A stretch of DNA of 64,000 bases from Comamonas sp. GB3 AK4-5 (GTDB lineage: Bacteria > Pseudomonadota > Gammaproteobacteria > Burkholderiales > Burkholderiaceae_C), in contig NZ_CP166730.1 in assembly GCF_041320665.1 (NCBI RefSeq), positions 2,356,001 through 2,420,000 of the forward strand. The letters are read 5' to 3'. A program made the translations under genes and the position numbers. The first letter of the stretch is position 1, and the number at the start of each line of letters is the position of its first letter. Shown here one piece after another: positions 55,406 through 64,000 of this stretch. The notes under the pieces were generated by a model. That model was not told the DNA's origin. It made no database searches and was given only the letters and a program-made list of their open reading frames with translations.

Positions 55406-58270
55406 ATGTGGTATTCCAGTGAGAAAAAAAATGCGACTGCTTTTGTTTGCAAGTCTTTTTGTGCCTTTTTACTCCTGAGGCTTGGTTCGATGCCATATGG
55501 CCATGCAGCTTACGATATACAGTACAACGGCCCTAATAATGCGGTGAACTCCATTAGCGGGTATGGAGTGGATACCACAGGTATTGATCATGTGGAAAAC
55601 GCTTTGAATGGGTCTCACACATCGTCATTGATCAGGGTGACAGGGCAGGGGAGTACGCTGAATTTTTCAGCAGCAAATGTTCAGCTTGTCAATCACACCG
55701 GCAACCAGTCACGCGCTATTTCCATAGAAAATGGCGGAAGCCTTCATTTTGATGGCAGTCTGGATATCAATTTGAGCAGCACCATTGCACGGCAAAATTA
55801 TGGCTTGTCCATGATCGACACGGGATCGATGGTGGTTGAGAAAGACCTGCGATTTTCTGGGAATATAGGCAATGCCTTTATTTTTTCGCAACATGGCAGT
55901 GTGGAAGTGAAAGGCAATACCACCTTTGATTTGGGTAGAATTTCCATGATGGGCTCTGCGATTGTTGCTGGAACAAGCCAATCCAATAGCGATGCAAAAT
56001 TGAATTTTTGGCAGAAAACCACGATTAACAACGATGCGATTTTCTCCAATACCATGATGCTGCATGGTACGACCTCTACAACCTTTGATGAGCTGGAAAT
56101 CAACTCATCGGGCTATATGGGCAGAGAGGTCGCTATCAACGATGATGCGGCCTTGATATCCACCGGAAAGACAGTCATCAAAAGCAATCGCTATTCATTG
56201 TTTGATATCAATATCAGAGGGAAATCCAATGGTTTTATCAGCTTGGGGGAAGATAGAAGCATTGTGGATGAACAGCTGAGACAGCATACAAACACATTTG
56301 TCAATATCGGTGAAAAAGCCTATCTATACAATGACCAGGTAGATGCTGCAGGTATTGATATTCACCACGATGGTGCTTCACTCAGCCATATTCTCATCAA
56401 GGGTGTATTGGACGTGCGAAACGGCCAGGCAATTGTGAGCGATGGGCATGGGCAGACCGATATCAAGCTAGAGGGCGGTCATATCCTGGGGAATATAGAC
56501 CTGAGTGCTGGAGATGACAGGGTGGAGCTGCTCTCGGGCTCCATGGCCGGGGAGATCATCATGGGTGCGGGTAGTGACCATGTGATCATTCACCAGGGCG
56601 TGGATATCAGCGGTCTTCAGAGTGCCAATGGTCACCGAAACAGCAGCCCCAAAGATATTGCAGACCATGATCAACTGACTTTGGATGGGGTGAAAAACCT
56701 GACTGCCCATACCTCTGGCGCAGGAAGCGTGTTGCCTGGCATCAATTTCCTGAACTGGAATGATATCTATCTGGTCAATGGCGCAGAGATGAGCATTGCC
56801 CAGCAGATATTTGCAGCCAATGAAGTGGGATCACACCAAATTCATATTGATTCAGGCTCCATCATCAAGCTGGCAACACCGCTGGCGACCATCTATGGTT
56901 CTGTGAATAACAATGGAGTCATCTCTATGGCCAATGGTCTGCCTGGAGATAATTTGGTCATTGAGGGAGACTACCAGGCGGGAAAGGGTGCTTTGGTCTT
57001 GGACACGGTGTTGGAAGGGGATGCTTCTTTAAGTGACAAGCTCACCATCAAAGGGGATGCCAAGGTGGGCGAAACCCATGTCAAGATCAACCAAGTGGGT
57101 GGCGGCGGAGCTCAGACAAAGACAGGTATCAAGGTCATAGAAATCTTGGGAAAGTCGGATGCCAAATTCACACTCGATGGCCGTGTGGTCGCCGGTCAGT
57201 ACGATTATTTCTTGCGCCAGCACAGTCCTGATCAGCAAGACGGAAACTGGTACCTGCGGTCGGAGCTGAATGAACCCAAGGTCCCCATTGTTCGGCCCGA
57301 GCCTCTCACCTATATCAACAACCATTGGGCTGCAAATTCCCTGTTCCAGATGCGTCTGCACGATAGATTGGGTGAGGCGCAGTATGTGGATCCGGAAACA
57401 GGAAAGACCAAGGTCAGCAGCCTATGGTTGCGCCAAGTGGGAGCCCATGCCCGCAATCGGGATAGCAGCGAGCAGGTGGGCGCTTCCAGCAATAGGTTTA
57501 TGACCCAGCTGGGCGGGGATGTGCTTCAGTGGAGCCAGGACGGTGTGGAGCGATGGCATCTGGGCTTGATGGCCGGATATGCCCGGCAAAATACCAGCAG
57601 CAGCAGCGTCAAAAGCACATACCGCTCTCAGGGTACTATCGATGGCTATAGCGTAGGCCTGTATGGGACTTATTTTGCCAATGCGGTAGAAAAAACAGGT
57701 GTTTATTGGGATGGTTGGCTGAACTACGGCTGGTTTGATAACAGCGTGGAGGGACAAGGGCTGCAGACAATGCACTACAAATCCAAAGGCCTGACGGCCT
57801 CGGTAGAGGCTGGTTACACCTGGAATTTGGGGGAGAACAAGCAGCGCGATGCCCGATATTTTTTGCAGCCCAAAGCGCAGCTGACCTGGATGAATGTGCG
57901 TTCCGATAATTTCATCGAGCAGCAGCAAGGCATGAAAATTCAGGTGGACTTTGCCAGCAAGGCCAATTTGCAAACGCGCTTGGGTCTGCGTGCCTATCGG
58001 GATAAAAATGCAGAAACAGAGCGAGATAAAGAGCAGACATTCAAATCTTTTGTGGAGGTGAATTGGATTCACAACAGCCAAAGCTTTGGTGTGGCCTTTG
58101 ATGGCGACCGCAGCAGCATGCGCGGCGATAGAAATACCGGCGAGGTGAAAGTGGGTCTGGAAGGGAAATGGTCAAGGCAATGGCATGGCTGGGGGAATAT
58201 TGCCTATCAAATGGGGCAGCAGGGCTATAAGGAAACCAAAATCACGGCCGGCATGAAATACATTTTCTAA
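55406..58270 (+). CDS. Type V autotransporter (AIDA/pertactin-like)
   Basis: A 954-residue surface protein. A long signal peptide (charged MWYSSEKKNATAF..., hydrophobic FCAFLLLRL, cleavage after HA near 34) is followed by a passenger of about 600 residues with short beta-strand repeats rich in Asn, Gly, Ser and Asp, as in beta-helix passengers. The pre-barrel helix (YINNHWAANSLFQMRLHDRLGE, about 634-655) leads to a 12-strand barrel from about 670 ending in KYIF, with the required terminal phenylalanine. ATG 55406 has GAGGG eight bases upstream. Two lines counted by eye are 31/60 and 26/60 G+C, against 41/60 in the flank, so recent transfer is likely. Adhesion or aggregation is a family-based guess. 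Confidence 0.93.
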   Translation: MWYSSEKKNATAFVCKSFCAFLLLRLGSMPYGHAAYDIQYNGPNNAVNSISGYGVDTTGIDHVENALNGSHTSSLIRVTGQGSTLNFSAANVQLVNHTGNQSRAISIENGGSLHFDGSLDINLSSTIARQNYGLSMIDTGSMVVEKDLRFSGNIGNAFIFSQHGSVEVKGNTTFDLGRISMMGSAIVAGTSQSNSDAKLNFWQKTTINNDAIFSNTMMLHGTTSTTFDELEINSSGYMGREVAINDDAALISTGKTVIKSNRYSLFDINIRGKSNGFISLGEDRSIVDEQLRQHTNTFVNIGEKAYLYNDQVDAAGIDIHHDGASLSHILIKGVLDVRNGQAIVSDGHGQTDIKLEGGHILGNIDLSAGDDRVELLSGSMAGEIIMGAGSDHVIIHQGVDISGLQSANGHRNSSPKDIADHDQLTLDGVKNLTAHTSGAGSVLPGINFLNWNDIYLVNGAEMSIAQQIFAANEVGSHQIHIDSGSIIKLATPLATIYGSVNNNGVISMANGLPGDNLVIEGDYQAGKGALVLDTVLEGDASLSDKLTIKGDAKVGETHVKINQVGGGGAQTKTGIKVIEILGKSDAKFTLDGRVVAGQYDYFLRQHSPDQQDGNWYLRSELNEPKVPIVRPEPLTYINNHWAANSLFQMRLHDRLGEAQYVDPETGKTKVSSLWLRQVGAHARNRDSSEQVGASSNRFMTQLGGDVLQWSQDGVERWHLGLMAGYARQNTSSSSVKSTYRSQGTIDGYSVGLYGTYFANAVEKTGVYWDGWLNYGWFDNSVEGQGLQTMHYKSKGLTASVEAGYTWNLGENKQRDARYFLQPKAQLTWMNVRSDNFIEQQQGMKIQVDFASKANLQTRLGLRAYRDKNAETERDKEQTFKSFVEVNWIHNSQSFGVAFDGDRSSMRGDRNTGEVKVGLEGKWSRQWHGWGNIAYQMGQQGYKETKITAGMKYIF

Positions 58271-58284
58271 TCACGGCCGGTATG

Positions 58285-58322
58285 GTTTTGATGGGCAGGC
58301 TGCGCAACCTGCCCATCAAAAC
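58285..58322. terminator. Strong hairpin after the autotransporter
   Basis: GTTTTGATGGGCAGG (58285-58299) is perfectly complementary to CCTGCCCATCAAAAC (58308-58322), with an 8-base loop. It is 14 bp after the stop codon. No long T-run follows, but stem strength suggests a terminator or mRNA 3' protection. Confidence 0.7.
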
Positions 58323-58387
58323 GCCTGATGAGCTACATGTCTCAGATGAAGTTTCACTGCGAATTGCGCTGCTGCGTGGATATGACG

Positions 58388-59035
58388 TTCTGAGGCCGGG
58401 ACTCGCCCCGGCAGGCGACTTCATTTTCTTGAACGCTCAAGAAAACGGAAGCAAAAGAAACCGCCCCTGCTGCCCATGTCCCTGCGCTGCGCTTCGGGCA
58501 AGCTCAGTGCTCGATCCCAGGGCGGTGCCGCAGAACTCGCGGCGCGGCGTAGCCGCTCTGCTCAAACATGCTGCGGCAAGTCAGACCACGAAGCAGCTGT
58601 GTCCTTCGGCACAGCTGCCCGCCCCGCGCTCTGCGCGCCGAGCCATGGGCAAAAGGGGAAGGCGGGAGCCGGATACCTGCCCTGCGTAGGCTGTGCCGTT
58701 GACGAACTTTATCTCCAAGCCATAAACACCTGATGCTTCGTCACGCTGCTGGCGCTGCGGTTATTCCCCTTCTATACACGCCTGCGGCGCACAGCACACA
58801 GGGCCGCATGGCTGCCGTAGGACAGCCATGCTTCGTAGACTGACTTGCCGCGGCTGTTTGAGCGGAGCGCTGTAAGCGCGCAGAGAGTTCTGCGGCAGGC
58901 CCTGCGTGCTGGGTGACGCAGGTCGCCCCGGCGCGACAGCGCTGAGGTCGGGGATAGAGGGGCGCATTCTTCGCCTACCTTCTTGTGCGAGCAAGAAGGT
59001 AGGTCGCCCGCCGGGGCGAGACCCGGCTTCGGAAC
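58388..59035. repeat. Two inverted copies of a ~270-bp non-coding element
   Basis: The left copy (58388-58665, plus) and the right copy (about 58760-59035, minus) align along their length. Shared blocks in order are: TTCYGARGCCGGG, CTCGCCCCGGC, GGCGAC; a small hairpin TTCTTG...CAAGAA (58427-58444 and 58980-58997); CGCCCC; CAGGGC then TGCCGCAGAACTC; GCTCAAACA; GCGGCAAGTCAG; ACGAAGCA; and AAGGGGAA. Around 100 bp separates the two. No coding frame is credible from 58271 to 59115. The pair lies between the autotransporter and a chromosomal efflux operon. I recall elements with the GCCGCAGAACTC...GGCAAGTCAG signature in related genomes, but cannot name them. Confidence 0.75.
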
Positions 59036-59115
59036 ATCACTTCACAACAGTGCCTGAGATAAGTACCTAATCAGGTCAAAACGGCTGCCGGTGTAGCAGC
59101 CATGGGCATGGCTTG

Positions 59116-60552
59116 CTACGGTTTGGCTACATTCTGCGCGGCATGCTGCCATCCGCCCCCCAAGGCCTTGTACAGCTGCACGCGGTTGTCCAGCTCGGCC
59201 TGGTGCAATCGCACCACCTCCAGCTCGGCCGCATACAGATTGCGCTGGGCGTCCAGCTCTTCCAGGTAGCTGGCGTAACCGGCTTCATAGCGGTCGTGGG
59301 CCAAGCCCAGCGATTTTTTCAGCACCTCGCGGCGTTGGGTGGCGTGCTGGGTTTGCTGGGCCAGGCGCTGGGTGCCGGTGAGGGCGCCCTCCACATCGGC
59401 AAAGGCGTTGAGCACGGCGCCGCGGTAGCCGTAGGCTGCCTGGTCGCGCTGGGCCGTGGCGGCATCCAGTTGGGCTTGTAGGCGGCCGCCGTTGAACAAC
59501 GGTGCCAGCAGGCTGCCGCCCAGGCTCCACACGGTGAGGGGGTTGTAGTCCAGCGCGTTGACCAGCAGGCTGCCCACGCTGGCGCTCAGACTCACCTGGG
59601 GCAAAAAGGCTGCGCGCTGGGCCTGCATCTGGTGGTCGCTGGCGGCCAGCAGGGCGGCCGCACGGGCAATGTCGGGGCGGCGTTCCAGCAACTGCGAAGG
59701 CAGGCTGGCCGGCACGGCGGGCAGTGGCAGGTCTTGCAGCTGCCCGGTAGAGGCAGCCAGCAGCTGGGCGTTGCCGCCGGCCTGGCCCAGCAACAGATTC
59801 AGCGTGGTCAGCTGCTTGTCGATTTGCCACTGCAGCTGCAGCACCTGCTGCTGCACGGCCTCGTATTCGGCCTGTGCCTGGGTCAGCTGCAACTGCGAGC
59901 TATAGCCCACACGCACCTGGTCGTTGGCCAGTTGCAAGGCCTTGTCGCGTGATTGCACCGTGGCCTGGCTGATGGCCAGCTGCTGCTGCAGAGCGCGCAG
60001 GCCCACATAGGTCTGCACCGTGGTGGCGGCCACACTGAGCTGCACGGCGGCGCGATCGGCCTCGCTGGCCTGCACCCGTGCGGCAGCCGCCTGACTTTGC
60101 TGGGACAGCCGCCCCCACAGGTCCAGCTCCCAGCTGGCTTGCAGGCCGGGCTGGGCGCTGCGGGACTGGCTGGGGCCCAGCACTGTGAGGCTGCGGCCGG
60201 CCGAGGCGCCCAGCGTGGCGTTGAGCTGCGGGCTGCGCGCCGCATCGGTCGCGGCCAGATTGGCCTGGGCCTCTTGCACGCGGGCGGCGGCGGTAAGGAT
60301 CTCGGTGTTCTGGGCCAATGCCTGCTGCACCAGGCGGTTCAGCTGGGCATCGCCCAGTTGGGTCCACCAGTCGCTGGTGAGGGCGGCGCTGGTGTCGGCG
60401 TTGGTGCCTGGGGTGGTGCCTGCGGCGCTGCTCCATTGCGCGGGCAAGGCCACCGCAGCGTTCTCGGGCAGGGCGCGGGGCAAGGGGGCGCAGGCGCTGA
60501 GCAGGGCCGCGGCCAGGGCCGTGGCGGCAAGCCACTGAGGGCGGCGCATCAT
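59116..60552 (-). CDS. Outer-membrane factor lipoprotein of MFS tripartite system (NodT family)
   Basis: A 478-residue lipoprotein with lipobox LLSAC (C21). TolC-like repeats are present: SWELDLWGRLSQQSQAA, GRLQAQLDAATAQRDQAAYGYRGAVLNAFADVEGAL and ERRPDIARAAALLAASDHQM. It forms the exit channel for the MFS-HlyD exporter encoded upstream on the same strand. Its start overlaps the adaptor's stop by ATGA; starts at 60552 and 60549 are both possible. Length is normal. Confidence 0.94.
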   Translation of the reverse strand: MMRRPQWLAATALAAALLSACAPLPRALPENAAVALPAQWSSAAGTTPGTNADTSAALTSDWWTQLGDAQLNRLVQQALAQNTEILTAAARVQEAQANLAATDAARSPQLNATLGASAGRSLTVLGPSQSRSAQPGLQASWELDLWGRLSQQSQAAAARVQASEADRAAVQLSVAATTVQTYVGLRALQQQLAISQATVQSRDKALQLANDQVRVGYSSQLQLTQAQAEYEAVQQQVLQLQWQIDKQLTTLNLLLGQAGGNAQLLAASTGQLQDLPLPAVPASLPSQLLERRPDIARAAALLAASDHQMQAQRAAFLPQVSLSASVGSLLVNALDYNPLTVWSLGGSLLAPLFNGGRLQAQLDAATAQRDQAAYGYRGAVLNAFADVEGALTGTQRLAQQTQHATQRREVLKKSLGLAHDRYEAGYASYLEELDAQRNLYAAELEVVRLHQAELDNRVQLYKALGGGWQHAAQNVAKP

Positions 60553-61682
60553 GGCTGTTGTCCTTCGGTGCTGGTATCCACATGGGCAATCACGGACATG
60601 CCGGGGCGCAGGCGCGCGGCCAGGGGCTGGTCGGCGGCGATGGCAATCTTCACCGGCAGGCGTTGCACCACCTTGGTGAAGTTGCCGGTGGCGTTGTCGG
60701 CCTTGAGCACGGTGAACTCCGAGCCGGTGGCGGGGGCGATTTCCAGCACCTTGCCCGTGAGCTGGGCGCCCTCCAGGCCATCCACGGTGAAGCGGGCCGG
60801 TTGGCCGGGGCGCACCTGGGCGGTCTGGGTTTCCTTGAAATTCGCCACCACCCACAGCTGGGGCGGCACCACATACAGCAGCTGGCTGCCGGCGGCCACA
60901 TATTGGCCCTTGCGCACCGTGACCTCGCTGGCCTGGCCATCGCTGGGTGCATGCACCGTGGTGTTGTCCAGATTGATCTGGGCTTGCTGCACCTGGGCCT
61001 GGGCCATTTGCACTGCAGCCTCCAGTGCGCGGCGGTTCACCGTGGTGGCCTTGATGGTTTCCTGGCCTATGGCGATGTCGGCTCTGGCCTTGTCCACATT
61101 GGTGGTGGCCAAGCGGGCGGTGGCGCGCACCTTGTCGCGCTCGTTGAGCGACACCGAGCCGCGCGCGGCCAGGTCTTCCACGCGGCGCAGCTCGGCCTGG
61201 GCGCGTTCGGCCTCGGCCCGGGTGGCGGCCAGCTGGGCCTGTTTGGCGGCCAGGCCGGCGTGGTTTTGCGACTGGGTCTGGGCTGAGTTGGCCAGCTGTG
61301 CCTGGGCATTGGCCAACTGGGCCTGTGCCTGGGCCAGCGCGGCCTCGTAGCTGCGGCGGTCGATCTTCACCAGGGGCTGGCCGGCCTTTACCTGCTCGTA
61401 GTCCTGCACCAGCACCTCGGTCACATAGCCGTTGACCTGGGGCGCCAGCACTGTCACCTGGCCGCGCACATAGGCGTTGTCGGTGGAGATGTCGGTGGTT
61501 TGGAATAGGCCTACATTCCAGGCGCGCAGCACCAGCACAATGCCGGTCAGGCCAATCACCACGGCGATGGAGGCGCTGCGCAGGCTGGGGCGGATCTTCT
61601 TGGGGGTGGGGGAGGCTGTAGCTGGGGTTGCAGGGGTGGCAGCGCTGGGGCTGTTGACCGGTGTGGGGGTGTTCTGGCTCAT
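60549..61682 (-). CDS. HlyD/EmrA-type membrane fusion protein
   Basis: A 377-residue adaptor with one helix near residue 37-55 (ASIAVVIGLTGIVLVLRAW) and a proline/threonine-rich cytoplasmic N terminus. The family phrase TDNAYVRGQVTVLAPQVNGYV is followed by a long alanine/glutamine coiled-coil hairpin (EAALAQAQAQLANAQAQLA), the second lipoyl half VHAPSDGQASEVTVRKGQYVAAG, and a beta-barrel. It joins the DHA2 pump to the outer-membrane factor. It follows the MFS gene by 48 bp. Confidence 0.94.
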   Translation of the reverse strand: MSQNTPTPVNSPSAATPATPATASPTPKKIRPSLRSASIAVVIGLTGIVLVLRAWNVGLFQTTDISTDNAYVRGQVTVLAPQVNGYVTEVLVQDYEQVKAGQPLVKIDRRSYEAALAQAQAQLANAQAQLANSAQTQSQNHAGLAAKQAQLAATRAEAERAQAELRRVEDLAARGSVSLNERDKVRATARLATTNVDKARADIAIGQETIKATTVNRRALEAAVQMAQAQVQQAQINLDNTTVHAPSDGQASEVTVRKGQYVAAGSQLLYVVPPQLWVVANFKETQTAQVRPGQPARFTVDGLEGAQLTGKVLEIAPATGSEFTVLKADNATGNFTKVVQRLPVKIAIAADQPLAARLRPGMSVIAHVDTSTEGQQP

Positions 61683-61730
61683 GGTGGCAATCGCAAAAAA
61701 GAGGAGGAGACGAAGACGGTGGGCGGTGGC

Positions 61731-63527
61731 TTAGCGTGGCGGCGGCTGGGCTTCAGCCGCAGCGCTCACGGTGCTCGTCGCAGCGGCCGGGGCGGGCCGC
61801 TCGGGCTCTGCGCTCTCGTCTTCCTCGTCATCGGCTGTGGTGTTGGCGGCATCGGTGCCCACATCGCTGTGGTTCTCCAACAACTGGTGTGCATGGCGGG
61901 CCGCGCGCACGGCCGCGTGTTTGGCCTGGCCGATTTCCAGCAGGCACCAGGCCAGATAGGCCAAGGCCACCAGGGCCACCACATGAAAGACATCGTTGTA
62001 GGCCAGCACATTGGCCTCGCGCCGCACGGTGGCGGCCAGTTGGGCCGTGCCCTGGGCGGTGCGCAGCATGGAGTCGGTCACGGTACTGGCAAGTTGCTGC
62101 TGCTGCAGTTGCAAGCGCTGGGCCACCAGCGGGTTGGCTGGATTGATCTGCTGCACCAGGGCCACGGAATAGGTCTGCTCGCGGTGGATCTGGTAGGTGC
62201 CCAGCAGGGCCGAGCCCATGAGCCCGCCCAGGGCCTGGGTCATGGAGATGGTGAGAATGGCGGTGAGCATGTGGCTGGGGCCGTTTTTCAGGCCCTGGAC
62301 CATGCCCAGCAGCATCAGCGGCCCCATGAAAATGCCTGAGCCCAGGGCCAGCAGAAACTGGCTGAGGTAGAAGTCGGCAGGCCGGTCCAGGCTGGTGCGG
62401 TGAAAGTCCAGGAAAGCCCCCACACCCAGCAGCACCAGGGCAGCCAGCAGCTGTTTGCCGGCATTCTCCAGTCCAAAAGTGAGAGCAGACAGCGCAATGC
62501 CTATCAGTGTTCCGGCAAAGATGACGACAAACAATGGCTGCATTTGCTCGGGCGTCATGCCCAGGGTGCGCATCATGCCCACCACGCCATAGCTTTGCTC
62601 GGTGGTCAAAAAGCGCAGCACGATGGCACCCACCACAAAGCGTATGGTGGCGCTCTGCGTGAACCAGCGTGTGTGCAGCAGCGGGTTGCTGCGGTGGTGC
62701 TCCAGATACAGGCCGGCCAGCAGCAGCACGATGGCGCCACACAGCAGCCAGGCCAGCTCGGGCGCATTCGTCCACCATCGCGTCGTGCCTTGCACCAGCA
62801 CGGCCACCAGCATGCCCACGCCGGGGATCAAAAGCGCCATGGTGAGAAAGTCGCGCTTTTCAAAGGCCTGGATATGCACCCCCGAGGGCAGCTTGAGCAG
62901 CACCACGGCGGCAAAGGCCAGCAGGGCCAGGCCAGCCTCCAGCATGTAGAGGTTGTGCCATTGGCCGTGGTCGAGCAGGCTGGGCGAGAGCAGCCAGGCC
63001 AGCGGAGTGGCCAGTTGGCTGACGCCCACGCCCAGCACCAGCATCTTCAGCACATAAATGCGCGGCAGGGCCTGCAGCATGTACAGCGTGCCCAGCGAGA
63101 TGCAGGCTGCAGCGGCCAGGCCGCTGGCACCGCGCAGCAGCAACAGGCTTTGCGGGCTACCCAGCAACAGGTGCAGCACCGACAGCAGGGCGTAGAGGCC
63201 CAGGCCGATTTCGGCAAACAGCCGCATGCCGTATTGCTGGCGGAATTTGTAGACCAGCATATTGGCCGTCACATTGAAGGTGACATAGGCGCCGGACAGC
63301 CAGGCTGCCTCGCTGGGGGTGAGGCCCATCTGCCCCTGGATGGTGGGCAGATTGGCGGTGAACAAGGCATTACCCAGGCCGCCGGTAAGCCCCAGCAGCA
63401 CCGACACCAGGGCATAGCAGGCCCGCTCCCAGGGCGCATGCCAGGGCATGGCGGGCGAGCCGGGTAGGGCGGGCTTTTCATGCTCCTCCCAGTCGGGCGG
63501 GCGACGCAGATAGACCGTCTCGCTCAT
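61731..63527 (-). CDS. MFS exporter, DHA2/EmrB-like, with acidic tail
   Basis: A 598-residue, about 14-helix exporter. Family features include NALFTANLPTIQGQMGLTPSEAAWLSGAYVTFNV, GVGVSQLATPLAWLLSPSLLDHGQW and NGPSHMLTAILTISMTQALGG. Between the last two helices lies a periplasmic loop of about 65 residues (VAQRLQLQQQQLASTVTDSML). After the last helix there is an unusual cytoplasmic tail of about 75 residues, acidic then rich in Ala/Pro (ADDEEDESAEPERPAPAAA). The gene order pump-adaptor-channel differs from emrAB, where the adaptor comes first. Start overlaps the TetR stop by ATGA. Confidence 0.93.
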   Translation of the reverse strand: MSETVYLRRPPDWEEHEKPALPGSPAMPWHAPWERACYALVSVLLGLTGGLGNALFTANLPTIQGQMGLTPSEAAWLSGAYVTFNVTANMLVYKFRQQYGMRLFAEIGLGLYALLSVLHLLLGSPQSLLLLRGASGLAAAACISLGTLYMLQALPRIYVLKMLVLGVGVSQLATPLAWLLSPSLLDHGQWHNLYMLEAGLALLAFAAVVLLKLPSGVHIQAFEKRDFLTMALLIPGVGMLVAVLVQGTTRWWTNAPELAWLLCGAIVLLLAGLYLEHHRSNPLLHTRWFTQSATIRFVVGAIVLRFLTTEQSYGVVGMMRTLGMTPEQMQPLFVVIFAGTLIGIALSALTFGLENAGKQLLAALVLLGVGAFLDFHRTSLDRPADFYLSQFLLALGSGIFMGPLMLLGMVQGLKNGPSHMLTAILTISMTQALGGLMGSALLGTYQIHREQTYSVALVQQINPANPLVAQRLQLQQQQLASTVTDSMLRTAQGTAQLAATVRREANVLAYNDVFHVVALVALAYLAWCLLEIGQAKHAAVRAARHAHQLLENHSDVGTDAANTTADDEEDESAEPERPAPAAATSTVSAAAEAQPPPR

Positions 63528-64000
63528 GCGGCGCCTGCGCTGGGGGTGTCAGCGCGGGTATCGGGTACATCGGGCTGCAGACCCCGGCGCACGATGTCCA
63601 GGGCCTGACGGGCCAGGCGGCGGCGCTCGGCATCGCTGCTGCCGCGCAAGGCTGCACCCAGCATGCCGGACAGCAGCGAGATGTCGCGGGCCTGGATGTC
63701 GGGACGGATCAGACCCGCTTCCTGGCCGCGCTGCAGCGCCGGGCCAAAAGCGGCCCAGAGATGCTGGCGCAAGGCGTTGACGCGTGGGTCGTCCAGCTTG
63801 GCCGTGCGCCAGTAGTCCGACAGCGAGGGGGAGCTGACGATGCGGTCGGACAGGTATTCCAGCAGGCTGAAAAAGGCCTCGGGCCGCTGGCGCAGGCTGT
63901 CGGCCTTGGCATGCAGGCGCTCGGCAGAGCGCTCCATCAAGGCCAGCAAGATGGCGTGGCGGTCGGGAAACTGGCGGTACAGCGTGGCGCGGCCCACGCC
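63524..64000 (-). CDS. TetR family regulator (N-terminus beyond window)
   Basis: About 158 residues are visible; the gene continues beyond base 64000. The visible part opens in the second half of the helix-turn-helix (GVGRATLYRQFPDRHAILLAL) and contains the whole ligand domain. It is the first gene of the MFS-HlyD-NodT operon, overlapping the MFS start by 4 bp, so it likely autoregulates the exporter. Confidence 0.92.
   Translation of the reverse strand, partial: GVGRATLYRQFPDRHAILLALMERSAERLHAKADSLRQRPEAFFSLLEYLSDRIVSSPSLSDYWRTAKLDDPRVNALRQHLWAAFGPALQRGQEAGLIRPDIQARDISLLSGMLGAALRGSSDAERRRLARQALDIVRRGLQPDVPDTRADTPSAGAA

Noticed and set aside
58285..58722. Open frames across the inverted element region
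   Set aside because: They run through the repeated, hairpin-rich element and are not shared in frame between its two copies.

Overview
The window looks like chromosomal DNA of a Comamonadaceae betaproteobacterium, most like Comamonas. This rests on GC-rich codon usage (one flank line counted by eye is 41/60 G+C), conserved neighbourhoods such as mltG-tmk-holB-pilZ-tatD and waaA/tolC-rhodanese-pcm, and intergenic repeats of a type I recall from Acidovorax and Comamonas genomes. The genus is inference. I saw no tRNA, rRNA, CRISPR array, transposase or prophage gene.

Layout. 1-2.6 kb: the 3' end of an RND efflux operon (pump fragment plus outer-membrane lipoprotein) facing a TetR gene. 2.8-8.4 kb: a DUF72 protein, then an operon for a glycine-zipper OmpA lipoprotein, a five-helix inner-membrane protein and an exported vWA-like protein; this is the best candidate here for an undescribed envelope system. 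8.9-17 kb: tex, a GNAT, an iron alcohol dehydrogenase, a frameshifted exported hydratase-like gene, an HSL-type esterase and a YbgC-GNAT fusion. 17-24.9 kb: ygfZ divergent from mltG-tmk-holB-pilZ-tatD-ankyrin, then metNI without metQ. 25-33 kb: a membrane diguanylate cyclase and a leftward valine-catabolism cluster (mmsA, acyl-CoA dehydrogenase, mmsB) with small unrelated genes between, controlled presumably by a divergent LysR. 33-43 kb: a LysR/MFS pair, NlpC/P60 hydrolase, isochorismatase-like hydrolase, prpE, and a PAS-GGDEF-EAL protein. 43-54 kb: phosphomannomutase, waaA, tolC, rhodanese, pcm, and a TetR-adaptor-RND efflux operon. 54.2-59.1 kb: a PaaI-like thioesterase, then an AT-richer island with a small basic protein and a 954-residue autotransporter, bounded on the right by two inverted copies of a non-coding element of about 270 bp. 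59.1-64 kb: a TetR-MFS-HlyD-NodT tripartite efflux operon, cut by the window edge.

Working together: MmsB and MmsA yield propionyl-CoA from valine, and PrpE makes the same product from propionate, so propionyl-CoA is a shared node. At least three multidrug-type export systems and one separate TolC lie within 64 kb. Two c-di-GMP enzymes and a PilZ receptor are present. Several non-coding repeat families occupy the spaces between convergent genes.
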